DNA of 5,899 nt from an uncultured Selenomonadaceae bacterium (GTDB taxonomy: Bacteria; Bacillota; Negativicutes; Selenomonadales; Selenomonadaceae). Within the stretch, counting starts at the first letter, position 1, and each line of letters begins with the position of its first letter. The notes below the pieces were generated by a model. That model saw only the letters and a list, made by a program, of their open reading frames with translations, ran no database searches and was not told the DNA's origin. The position numbers and the translations under genes are program-made. The stretch spans positions 1-5,899 of the forward strand of contig CAJOOE010000040.1 in NCBI GenBank assembly GCA_905236145.1, written 5' to 3'. Below, piece by piece: positions 1-5,899 of this stretch.

Positions 1-699
1 ATGGTTACGGCGATATTTCCTGCGGCGGGAGCAAGTCGCAGAATGGGCAATTTGCCGGACGGCGTGACGAATAAAAATTTTCTGACGCTTGCCGGCGAAC
101 CGGTTTTGATTCACACGCTCAAACAATTTTCAAAATCCGAGAAAATAAATTTTCTGATAGTCGTTGTCGGAGCGGACGAAATCGAAACGGTGAAAAAACT
201 TTTAAATTCGACGGACGGATTGAAAAATTGGGCGGTGACCGTCGGCGGCAGTGAACGGCAATACTCCATAGCAAACGGCTTGAAACTTGTGCCGGAAGAC
301 AGCGAAATAATTTTGGTACACGATGCCGCCAGACCTCTTGTCGATTTGTCAACAATAAATTCGGTCATCGACTCTGCGGAAAAGTACGGCGGAGCGATAG
401 CGGCCGTCCCGGAAAAAAACACGATTAAAATTGTAGACAATATGGGATTTGTAAAAAGCACTCCGCCGCGTTCCGAATTGGTCGAAGTGCAAACGCCGCA
501 GGGATTCAGGAAAAAAATTTTAATGCGGGCGTATGAAAAGGCGGCGGAAGAAAATTTTCTCGGCACGGACGACGCCGGTTTGGTTGAAAGGCTCGGCGAA
601 AAAATAAAAGTCGTGACAAGCGGTTACAAAAATATAAAAGTCACCACACCGGAAGATATAAAAATTGCGGAGGCACTTTTGGAGCGTGAAAGATTATGA
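1..699 (+). CDS. ispD: 2-C-methyl-D-erythritol 4-phosphate cytidylyltransferase (IspD)
   Basis: This cytosolic enzyme joins CTP and 2-C-methyl-D-erythritol 4-phosphate to give CDP-methylerythritol and pyrophosphate, the third step of the MEP isoprenoid pathway. The 232-residue product is of normal family length. The N-terminal nucleotide-binding loop PAAGASRRMG is at residues 7-16, and K25 (NKNFL) matches the catalytic lysine. GGSERQYS (82-89), VHDAARP (106-112), T141, R157, TPQGF (165-169), GTDDA (188-192) and NIKVTTPED (211-219) with K213 are the other family signatures. All expected catalytic residues appear present. The loop between M15 and K25 is about four residues longer than in the Escherichia coli and Bacillus enzymes as I recall them. 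The ATG is at the first base of the window, so its ribosome binding site is not visible; the start is plausible because the first strand (TAIFPAAG) follows directly. It overlaps ispF by 4 bp, implying one transcript. Confidence 0.95.
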   Translation: MVTAIFPAAGASRRMGNLPDGVTNKNFLTLAGEPVLIHTLKQFSKSEKINFLIVVVGADEIETVKKLLNSTDGLKNWAVTVGGSERQYSIANGLKLVPEDSEIILVHDAARPLVDLSTINSVIDSAEKYGGAIAAVPEKNTIKIVDNMGFVKSTPPRSELVEVQTPQGFRKKILMRAYEKAAEENFLGTDDAGLVERLGEKIKVVTSGYKNIKVTTPEDIKIAEALLERERL

Positions 700-1175
700 C
701 AAGATTCGGTATCGGCTACGACGTTCATAAACTCGTCCCGGAAAGAAAATTGATTTTGGGAAACGTCGAAATTCCCCACACTCTCGGACTCTCGGGACAT
801 TCGGACGCAGACGTTTTGATCCACGCGATTATCGATGCTCTTTTGGGAGCGGCGGCTTTGGGCGACATCGGCGGACATTTTCCGGACAATGACGACCGCT
901 ATAAAAATATCGACAGCGGCGAACTTCTGAAGAAAACCGGCGAACTTTTGAAAAATTCCGGTTACAAAATTTGCAACATTGATTCCATAATCGTCGCACA
1001 AAAACCGAAACTTGCTCCGCATATCCCGGAGATGAGAAAGAGAATTGCCGAAATTTTGCAGCTCGACGTAAATTTTGTAAGTGTCAAGGCGACGACTGAA
1101 GAAGGCTTGGGATTTACCGGCACGGAGCAGGGAATTTCCGCTCATGCCGTCGCCGGAATAACAAACGACAGGTAA
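696..1175 (+). CDS. ispF: 2-C-methyl-D-erythritol 2,4-cyclodiphosphate synthase (IspF)
   Basis: This cytosolic enzyme cyclises CDP-methylerythritol 2-phosphate to methylerythritol 2,4-cyclodiphosphate, releasing CMP, in the MEP pathway. The 159-residue product is full length for this homotrimeric family. The divalent-metal ligands are seen as D9 and H11 (GIGYDVH, 5-11) and H43 (DADVLIHAIIDALLGA). GHSDAD is at 34-39 and GDIGGHFPD at 56-64, while the nucleotide-binding C-terminal block KATTEEGLGFTG is at 131-142, followed by EQGISAHAV. The ATG sits inside the ispD stop (ATGA, 696-699). A GGAG lies 11 nt upstream in the ispD coding end, somewhat far, so translational coupling to ispD is likely. 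IspE, which makes its substrate, is not in this window. No clear terminator follows it. Confidence 0.96.
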   Translation: MTRFGIGYDVHKLVPERKLILGNVEIPHTLGLSGHSDADVLIHAIIDALLGAAALGDIGGHFPDNDDRYKNIDSGELLKKTGELLKNSGYKICNIDSIIVAQKPKLAPHIPEMRKRIAEILQLDVNFVSVKATTEEGLGFTGTEQGISAHAVAGITNDR

Positions 1176-1225
1176 AAAAAAATTTCCCCGTTCGTTTAAA
1201 ATTCATTGATACCACGCAGGAAAAT

Positions 1226-1254
1226 TTGCAAGTTTACGGAATACTCTATGTAAA
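1226..1254 (+). promoter_or_regulatory. Weak candidate sigma-A-type promoter for the chemoreceptor gene
   Basis: TTGCAA (1226-1231) and TGTAAA (1249-1254) are separated by 17 bp, and each matches 4 of 6 consensus positions. An alternative -10, TAAAAT (1251-1256), matches 5 of 6 but at a 19-bp spacing. Transcription would begin near 1260, leaving a leader of about 60 nt. I saw no flagellar sigma-28 element (TAAA, about 15 bp, CCGATA) in the 1176-1321 gap. In an AT-rich gap such matches are expected by chance, so this is only a candidate. Confidence 0.25.
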
Positions 1255-1304
1255 ATTAAGGGAAATTGCTTGGAGAACGTAATTCCAAAAAAACAAATCT
1301 CTGC

Positions 1305-1311
1305 AAGGAGG
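1305..1311 (+). promoter_or_regulatory. Strong ribosome binding site of the chemoreceptor gene
   Basis: AAGGAGG ends 10 nt before the ATG at 1322. It supports that start over the next in-frame ATG at 1325, for which the gap would be 13 nt. The site lies in the loop of a small potential hairpin with arms AAATCT (1295-1300) and AGATTT (1313-1318). Confidence 0.8.
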
Positions 1312-1321
1312 AAGATTTTTT

Positions 1322-3115
1322 ATGATGGCGGGTTTAAGGTCCATGAAGACGCAATTCCTGATGATGATGATCGGAGCGTCTCTGGTAACAATGATTTGTA
1401 TATCCGCAGTGTTTCTGAAGGATATGCATGACGAGGCAGAAGAGCAGGTGAGAATTTTTAAGGAAACGTTGGTCTCCGACGTTGAAAGAGAATTAAAAAT
1501 TCAAACGGAAACTGCGATAAGTTTGATCGGGCAAATTCACAAACGCCAACAAGCCGGCTTGATAACCGAAGAACAGGCAAAACTTGAGGCAGCGGCGTTG
1601 GTCAGGGATTTGCGTTATGACGAAGGTGCCGGTTATTTCTGGGTCGACACTTATGAAGGCGTAAACGTCGTACTTCTCGGTCGTCAAAATGCGGAAGGAA
1701 AATCCAGAATAAACGCAACGGATCCGACGGGCAAACAGTTTATAAAAGAAATGATTGAAAACGGCAGAAAGCCCGGCGGCGGTTATACCGATTTGATGTT
1801 TGCAAAACCGAATCAGACGGAACCCCTTCCGAAACGCAATTATACCGCATCATTTGATCCTTACAAATGGGTTATCGGTACCGGTATTTGGATCGATTAC
1901 ATTGATGAACGCGTTGCCGCAATGCAGGAAAGATCCGAAGAAAGTTTTAAAAACAGCGTAATTACCACCGCAATAGTCGTCGTGGTTCTTGAAATTCTCA
2001 TTACTTTGGCGGCGGTGTTCCTTGCCGGCAGAATGATTTCACCGATAAAATATTTGACGGAATTGGTTGATGTTCTCGGCACCGGCGATTTCAGATTAAA
2101 GGATACGGAACACATTGACACGGAACGCCCGGACGAATTGGGAGTTATGGCAAGGGCTGTCATGAATTTGCAGAAAAATGTTCATGACATGGTTCAGCAG
2201 GTCGCCACTTCCGCAGAACAGGTTGCCGCCGCCTCAGAGGAATTGACGGCAAGTGCGGATCAGTCCACCATAGCAATAAACCAGGTTGCCGACTCCATTG
2301 TAAATGTTGCCGGTGCCTGCACGGAGCAATTCGGCGAAGTCGAAAACGCAAGTGCTCAAGCGGAACAACTCAAAGATCACATGAATACATTTACCGACAC
2401 TTTGAGCGAATCTTCCGGCAAGATCGAAGAAACCAATCGTGAGGCTGAGGCAGGCGGCAAGAGTGTTGCAAATGCCGTCGAGCAGATGAAGAAGATTGAA
2501 ACTTCCGTCAGTGCGTCCGCAGATGTCATCGCGAAACTCGGCGAAGAATCGGATAAGATCGGCAAGATCGTCGATGCAATTTCCGGTATCGCCGAACAGA
2601 CAAACTTGCTTGCCTTGAACGCCGCGATTGAGGCGGCTCGTGCAGGTGAACACGGTCGCGGATTTGCGGTCGTTGCAGACGAAGTCCGGAAACTTGCGGA
2701 ACAATCTCAAGTTTCCGCCCGTGAAATTTCCGAACTTATCGGCTCAATTCAGAATAAGGCTCAAGATGCCGTTCACTCAATGCAAGAAGGCGTTGACAAT
2801 GTTCGCGACGGTACAGGTGCGGTTGACGGTGCAGGAAAGACTTTCCAAAAAATTATCGGAATGGTTACGGAAGTTGCACGCGGTTCGGAGCAAATGGAAA
2901 CGATCGTTGCAAATCTTGTCGAGAGTACCGGCGTTATCACAAAATCGGTTGAAAATATCAATGTGAAGAGCCGCGAAGTTGCACGCGAATCGGAAACCGT
3001 TTCCGCCGCAAGTCAGGAACAAACCGCGACAATGCACGAAATTGCGGACGCAAGTCGTTCTTTGGCAGAGATGGCACAGGAAATGCAGACGGTTATAGGC
3101 AAATTCAAAATTTAA
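1322..3115 (+). CDS. Methyl-accepting chemotaxis protein with single Cache sensor domain
   Basis: This membrane chemoreceptor senses a small ligand outside the cell and controls the CheA kinase through CheW, steering flagellar rotation. Of its 597 residues, a short cytoplasmic N-terminus is followed by membrane helix 1 (about 12-32). The extracellular sensor (about 38-205) carries the sCache_2-like signature GAGYFWVDTYEGVNVVL (103-119) and the closing block FDPYKWVIGTGIWIDYID (178-195). Membrane helix 2 (about 213-236) leads into a HAMP linker (about 237-290, starting MISPIKYLTELV) and a long coiled-coil signalling domain. The hairpin tip that binds CheA/CheW is intact: EQTNLLALNAAIEAARAGE at 425-443, then HGRGFAVVADEVR. 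Candidate methylation regions lie near 296-311 and 561-570. The end VIGKFKI carries no NWETF-type CheR tether. The ligand cannot be deduced; related sCache_2 receptors bind small organic acids. It is convergent with the flagellar cluster and fits the same motility function. The start is fixed by AAGGAGG 10 nt upstream. Confidence 0.95.
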   Translation: MMAGLRSMKTQFLMMMIGASLVTMICISAVFLKDMHDEAEEQVRIFKETLVSDVERELKIQTETAISLIGQIHKRQQAGLITEEQAKLEAAALVRDLRYDEGAGYFWVDTYEGVNVVLLGRQNAEGKSRINATDPTGKQFIKEMIENGRKPGGGYTDLMFAKPNQTEPLPKRNYTASFDPYKWVIGTGIWIDYIDERVAAMQERSEESFKNSVITTAIVVVVLEILITLAAVFLAGRMISPIKYLTELVDVLGTGDFRLKDTEHIDTERPDELGVMARAVMNLQKNVHDMVQQVATSAEQVAAASEELTASADQSTIAINQVADSIVNVAGACTEQFGEVENASAQAEQLKDHMNTFTDTLSESSGKIEETNREAEAGGKSVANAVEQMKKIETSVSASADVIAKLGEESDKIGKIVDAISGIAEQTNLLALNAAIEAARAGEHGRGFAVVADEVRKLAEQSQVSAREISELIGSIQNKAQDAVHSMQEGVDNVRDGTGAVDGAGKTFQKIIGMVTEVARGSEQMETIVANLVESTGVITKSVENINVKSREVARESETVSAASQEQTATMHEIADASRSLAEMAQEMQTVIGKFKI

Positions 3116-3143
3116 AAAATTTCGGAATACAACAATAAAAGAC

Positions 3144-3179
3144 AACCGGCGAAGAAAAATTTTCGCCGGTTATTTTTTT
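3144..3179 (+). terminator. Rho-independent terminator of the chemoreceptor gene
   Basis: A perfect 10-bp stem is formed by AACCGGCGAA (3144-3153) and TTCGCCGGTT (3162-3171) around an 8-nt loop, which can shorten to 4 nt through a G·U and an A-U pair. A T run (3173-3179) follows directly. It begins 28 nt after the chemoreceptor stop. Read on the other strand, the same hairpin is followed by a less U-rich tail, so it may act as a second, weaker stop for the flagellar transcript. Confidence 0.92.
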
Positions 3180-3184
3180 GCAAG

Positions 3185-3222
3185 TAAATAAAATCCCCTG
3201 CGTCTGTTGTCGCAGGAGATTT
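3185..3222 (-). terminator. Probable terminator of the flagellar fliD-fliS-fliT-like transcript
   Basis: Two 12-nt arms (3191-3202 and 3211-3222) form a hairpin with an 8-nt loop. In the plus-strand RNA, position 3196/3217 is a C-A mismatch. In the minus-strand RNA the same pair is G·U, so the stem pairs along its full length only when read leftward. On that strand the stem runs into TTTTATTTACTT, a moderate U-rich tail. It lies 22 nt past the stop of the FliT-like gene, as expected for the end of that operon. Confidence 0.75.
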
Positions 3223-3244
3223 GTGAATTTAAGATTTTATAATT

Positions 3245-3628
3245 TTAATACGCTCGATTGAATGCCGTTCCGCGTGTACCCAAAGAAGAATTTGTCAAAT
3301 CGTAAGCCCTGACCGCACTGTTTTGCCGCCGCGATTTATTGAGCCACGCCCGTGCTTTGTAACCGATCTGCATATCAAGCGGCTTAATCTGCTCAATCAA
3401 ATTTTGACATTCGTCCGAATCCCTGTAATTGTTTTCCGGCAAAGCCTTCATTTTGTCTATGAGCTGCCCGCGCTGATCCACCAACTCCAAAAACATATCA
3501 ATGTCCTTCCGGTCGATAAATTTCAGAAGTTCTTTCGTAAGATCAAAATACTTGCTCCACAAATTTCTTGCCTGTGCCAAAACTTCATCGGGATCAATTT
3601 TCTTTTCGTCAAATTTTTCGTCAAGCAT
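3245..3628 (-). CDS. FliT-like small helical flagellar protein, putative FliD chaperone
   Basis: This is a 127-residue, charged, mostly helical cytosolic protein directly downstream of fliS. The middle region LTKELLKFIDRKDIDMFLELVDQRGQLIDKM (30-60) has the pattern of FliT-type chaperones: a helix, an acidic turn, then L-x-L-V-x-x-R-x-x-L-I-D. FliT proteins hold the filament cap protein FliD before export, which fits the fliD-fliS-this-gene order. The C-terminal tail (AWLNKSRRQNSAVRAYDL, then a Gly/Asn/Arg-rich end) is basic and lies outside the FliT-like helices. I chose the ATG at 3628, preceded by AAAGGCGG with 8 nt spacing and overlapping the fliS stop by 8 nt. A GTG at 3664 would give 139 residues and a 44-nt overlap; it has an AAGG nearby but is less convincing. 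The flagellar assignment rests on context and helical pattern; the precise chaperone role is inferred, so no symbol is given. Confidence 0.75.
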   Translation of the reverse strand: MLDEKFDEKKIDPDEVLAQARNLWSKYFDLTKELLKFIDRKDIDMFLELVDQRGQLIDKMKALPENNYRDSDECQNLIEQIKPLDMQIGYKARAWLNKSRRQNSAVRAYDLTNSSLGTRGTAFNRAY

Positions 3629-4025
3629 AACCTCGACCGCCTTTGCCCAAACCTTTTTCCTCACGAGCCTTTTTCATCGCTCCGACCCAAGCGTCCCGCA
3701 ACTCTTTGACAATATCCCTTGCCTCGGTGATTTTGGACACGTCGCTTTTCAAATTGCCTTCAACCAATCTGTCGTAAACGTAATTGTAGAGAGGCAACAA
3801 CTGATGAGAAATTTCGTAATCCATATTCAACGTCAACCGGAACTCGGAAATTATCCTCTGAGCCTTTTGCAAAAAAGTATTCGCATCTTCGTATTTTTTT
3901 TCTTCGACCGCCTTCGTCCCTTCGTCGATAAACTTCAGACAGCCGTTATAAAGCATAAGCGTCAACTGTTCGGGAGGTGCATTGAGCACCTGGTTACGCT
4001 TGTATGCTTCCGCCGCATTCACCAT
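3621..4025 (-). CDS. fliS: Flagellar export chaperone FliS
   Basis: FliS is a cytosolic chaperone that binds the C-terminus of flagellin, prevents early polymerisation and delivers it to the flagellar type III export gate. The 134-residue product is of normal length. Family features are AYKRNQVLNAPPEQLTLMLYNGCLKFI (7-33), the helical stretch KAQRIISEFRLTLNMDYEIS (54-73) and LYNYVYDRLVEGNL (79-92), followed by the helix with ELRDAW. The C-terminus KGLGKGGRGYA is glycine-rich and probably disordered. The start is firm: GGAGG at 4036-4040 lies 10 nt upstream of the ATG. The 55-nt gap to fliD and the overlap with the FliT-like gene downstream support a single leftward operon. Flagellin is not in this window. 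Confidence 0.96.
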   Translation of the reverse strand: MVNAAEAYKRNQVLNAPPEQLTLMLYNGCLKFIDEGTKAVEEKKYEDANTFLQKAQRIISEFRLTLNMDYEISHQLLPLYNYVYDRLVEGNLKSDVSKITEARDIVKELRDAWVGAMKKAREEKGLGKGGRGYA

Positions 4026-4035
4026 ACAGTTTCAT

Positions 4036-4040
4036 CCTCC
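4036..4040 (-). promoter_or_regulatory. Ribosome binding site of fliS
   Basis: GGAGG on the minus strand, 10 nt before the fliS ATG, within the 55-nt fliD-fliS gap (4026-4080). The rest of the gap is AT-rich, with no terminator hairpin and no recognisable promoter, so fliS is probably expressed by read-through from fliD. Confidence 0.8.
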
Positions 4041-4080
4041 GCACAATTATTTGCAGATTTATTCCTAAAAATTTTTTAAA

Positions 4081-5899
4081 TTATTGACCGCCGGTAATGT
4101 AGTTAAGCTGAGTGCCCAATTTCGACAAAGCCACTTCCATAGCGTCATATTTTTTATACAACTTATCTTCAAAAGACTTCATCATAGATTTAAAGTTACT
4201 CATCTTTGTTTGAAGTTCACGCATGAGCGTACTCAAATCGCTGTCGTCGTTGATTTCGGTCGAAGTGCCGCCTCTGTCCTTGATGAGTTTCATTCCGTCA
4301 ACCATTACGTCGCTGAGTCTTTGAGCGATACCGCTCTTTGAGGCGTTGCTCGAATCGTTCGCGTCAAGTTTTGCAAAGACGTTGTAAACCGCGTCGCTGT
4401 CCTCCGCCAATGCCGCCTTGAGTTTGTCCTCGTCAAGTGTCAACTGACCCTTCGTGCCGGTCGTGGAAATGCCGATCATATATGCGGAATTGTATTTGCC
4501 CAAGCCGTCAATCGGTTGAGAGATTGCGTCACGCATATTGTCGATAAGTTTGCGGACGGAATCGTCGTGGTAAAGCATACCGGCTTTTGCCTTTTCTTCC
4601 CACTTCTTGATTTCCTCCTCTTTCATCTGCTCTTTTTGAGATTCGGTAAGAGGTTTATAATCCTTGTTCTGCTTTTCGTCGTATTTTTCATACAGACTTG
4701 CAAGCATTTTGTTGTAGTCCTCGACGAAAGATTTAACCTTGTCGATAATCGCGTCGGTGTCTTGCGTGACGGAAACCGTAGCCGCGGAAGAAGTGACATC
4801 GACTGCGGTGTAAGTGATCCCGCCGACGGTCGCTTTATTGTCCGTAGTCTTGTAATCCATACCGTCAACTCTGATATTTCCGTCAATGCCGGTTGCCGTC
4901 ATAGTTTCACCGGCGGCAAATTTGTTTGTGGCGGTTGTCGTCGTTGTTGTAATTTCGCTTCCGGTTTCCGGATCCGTTGAAGGTTCCGTAACGGTTTCGG
5001 TCGCGGTGGTAGTTGTCGTTCCGCCTTCTTCGCCGATACCGTAGAGTGTTCCGTTAATCGACTGTTTAAGTCCCAGATCGTTGAAAAATTTTGCCGTAGT
5101 ACTTCCGGCAGGATTTTTTACTTCCTCCGTGTCGGTATCGGAACTCATCTTAAATTCGATTTTGTTGGCAGAACCGCCGTCGCTGTTGTAGAAAGAAAGT
5201 CTGTCGTTTATGGAGTCGTAAGACGCTTTGACGTTGGTATTCAAATTATTTATCTTTGATGCCAAGTCGTTAAAAGTCAAGGCTTCCTGACTTGTACTGC
5301 CGAGCAATTCTTCGTAAGTGAAACTGACGGTATGAGATTTAATTTCGTCATCGGTCATATCGGAAATTGCCGTTGTACCGTCACCCACGACAAAACTGAA
5401 GGCAACGTCCTTGAGTTTTGCATTTATTATTTCCGTCCCGTCAACATTTTGCCCGGTTACATTTCCGCTGCTGTCGGCAGAAATTTTGCCGAACAAAACA
5501 TTTTTCAAAGTCATGGCGGTGCTTGAAGTTTCCGCCGCACCTGTTTCGTTGTTGTAGCGGGTCAAATTGTTTGCACTCATCAAATAAGCGTTTGAACTGA
5601 GTGAAGTGACTTCGACCTTGTGATTCATTACCGGAGCACTTGCGTTTGCCGTAACCTTGATTGCGGAAGAATTGACTTCCGCATTTCTCGCGTTCATGTT
5701 CGACGACATTTTGTACTGCGAGAGCGTAGAGTTGTTGAAAGTTTGAACTTTGGAATAGACATCGACGTACTCCGCTTTTTTCCACTCGTTGAGAGTGTAC
5801 TTTTGCTGCATCTTGTCATATTCGCTTTGTTTGCCCATCATGCCGACCTTGACCATCGACTCAATGTCGAGACCGGAACCTGACAAGCCGTAAATTCCG
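4081..5899 (-). CDS. fliD: Flagellar filament cap protein FliD (hook-associated protein 2), 5'-truncated by window edge
   Basis: FliD forms the oligomeric cap at the filament tip under which exported flagellin folds; it is secreted by the flagellar export apparatus and lacks a Sec signal. The frame is open to the window edge, with 605 residues visible counted from the first full codon (5896-5898). It begins GIYGLSGSGLDIESMVK, the usual N-terminus of FliD minus a few residues. The TTG at 5884-5886 is an internal leucine codon, not a start. The FliD N-terminal domain covers about 1-105 (helical D0/D1, then strand block KVEVTSLSSNAYL). A variable region follows, with a Thr-rich linker at 294-324 and a VDGMDY segment near 344. 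The FliD C-terminal domain (about 380-604) contains DTDAIIDKVKSFVEDYNKML, KDYKPLT, WEEKAKAGML and the final helix YKKYDAMEVALSKLGTQL. It is longer than the roughly 470-500 residues of enterobacterial and Bacillus FliD, the surplus being in the central variable region. Confidence 0.95.
   Translation of the reverse strand, partial: GIYGLSGSGLDIESMVKVGMMGKQSEYDKMQQKYTLNEWKKAEYVDVYSKVQTFNNSTLSQYKMSSNMNARNAEVNSSAIKVTANASAPVMNHKVEVTSLSSNAYLMSANNLTRYNNETGAAETSSTAMTLKNVLFGKISADSSGNVTGQNVDGTEIINAKLKDVAFSFVVGDGTTAISDMTDDEIKSHTVSFTYEELLGSTSQEALTFNDLASKINNLNTNVKASYDSINDRLSFYNSDGGSANKIEFKMSSDTDTEEVKNPAGSTTAKFFNDLGLKQSINGTLYGIGEEGGTTTTTATETVTEPSTDPETGSEITTTTTTATNKFAAGETMTATGIDGNIRVDGMDYKTTDNKATVGGITYTAVDVTSSAATVSVTQDTDAIIDKVKSFVEDYNKMLASLYEKYDEKQNKDYKPLTESQKEQMKEEEIKKWEEKAKAGMLYHDDSVRKLIDNMRDAISQPIDGLGKYNSAYMIGISTTGTKGQLTLDEDKLKAALAEDSDAVYNVFAKLDANDSSNASKSGIAQRLSDVMVDGMKLIKDRGGTSTEINDDSDLSTLMRELQTKMSNFKSMMKSFEDKLYKKYDAMEVALSKLGTQLNYITGGQ
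4927..5019 (-). repeat. Threonine-rich low-complexity linker encoded within fliD
   Basis: These 31 codons (visible residues 294-324) include 17 threonines, in two runs of five and six plus scattered ones, around an acidic Pro/Ser/Glu core (EPSTDPETGSE). At DNA level it is an imperfect run of ACN codons with mixed third bases, not a pure microsatellite. It separates the first variable block from the VDGMDY block and probably forms an extended, flexible, surface-exposed linker. Confidence 0.85.

Noticed and set aside
111..566. Open minus-strand frame of 151 codons opposite ispD
   Set aside because: It lies wholly within the well-supported ispD frame, shows no recognisable domain and is best explained as a codon-bias shadow.
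624..1145. Open minus-strand frame of 173 codons opposite ispF
   Set aside because: It is fully antisense to ispF, whose catalytic motifs are all intact; its composition gives no family signature.
1206..1253. Possible 15-codon leader peptide from a TTG before the chemoreceptor
   Set aside because: There is no ribosome binding site, the start codon is weak, and no regulatory arrangement such as repeated codons or an attenuator is present.
2234..2710. Open minus-strand frame of 158 codons opposite the chemoreceptor signalling domain
   Set aside because: Cysteine- and phenylalanine-rich product, mirror of Glu/Ala-rich coiled-coil codons; a typical antisense shadow.
4033..4041. CsrA-like GGA motif overlapping the fliS ribosome binding site
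   Set aside because: Any GGAGG Shine-Dalgarno followed by A contains this motif, and no second site or conserved hairpin is seen.
3501..4079. Open plus-strand frame of 192 codons opposite fliS and the FliT-like gene
   Set aside because: It runs antisense to two supported genes; the product is Phe/Ser-rich with no domain, as expected from the complement of Lys/Glu-rich codons.
4516..4980. Open plus-strand frame of 154 codons opposite fliD with hydrophobic stretches
   Set aside because: The hydrophobic runs mirror the Lys/Glu-rich FliD helices (KEEEIKKWEEK and neighbours); not a credible membrane protein.
1..5899. Search for CRISPR arrays, transposon ends, tRNA or rRNA genes, toxin-antitoxin pairs or other defence systems
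   Set aside because: No spaced direct repeats, terminal inverted repeats, cloverleaf sequences or unexplained plausible genes were seen; the known genes and two terminators account for nearly all of the window.

Overview
The window reads as an ordinary chromosomal stretch of a motile, probably Gram-positive-lineage (Bacillota) bacterium. The evidence is the non-mevalonate isoprenoid genes ispD-ispF, a Cache-type chemoreceptor, and a fliD-fliS-fliT-like flagellar cluster whose proteins resemble Firmicutes-type families, including a FliD C-terminal domain with the KDYKPLT and WEEKAK blocks. A member of the Negativicutes (Selenomonas-like) would fit, but that is inference from protein style and could not be tested here.

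Left part, plus strand (1-1175): ispD and ispF overlap by 4 bp (ATGA) and encode two enzymes of the MEP pathway to isopentenyl diphosphate. The intervening step, IspE, is not in the window. A 146-bp gap (1176-1321) follows, with no convincing terminator. It holds a weak candidate promoter and a strong Shine-Dalgarno sequence for a 597-residue methyl-accepting chemotaxis protein (1322-3115).

Middle (3116-3244): the chemoreceptor gene and the flagellar cluster converge here. The gap carries two separate hairpins. One is an intrinsic terminator reading rightward. The other pairs fully, via a G·U wobble, only in the leftward RNA.

Right part, minus strand (3245-5899): read leftward, the order is fliD (filament cap; its start lies beyond the window edge), then fliS (flagellin chaperone), then a small helical FliT-like gene that overlaps fliS. 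Filament cap, flagellin chaperone and putative cap chaperone thus form a late-flagellar assembly unit, and the chemoreceptor next to it belongs to the same motility programme.

I found no mobile element, CRISPR array, tRNA or rRNA, and no evidence of a new biological system. Points worth a second look are the Thr-rich linker in FliD, the FliT-like protein with its conserved-looking basic tail, an extended nucleotide-binding loop in IspD, the strand-specific terminator pair, and the structure around the chemoreceptor ribosome binding site.
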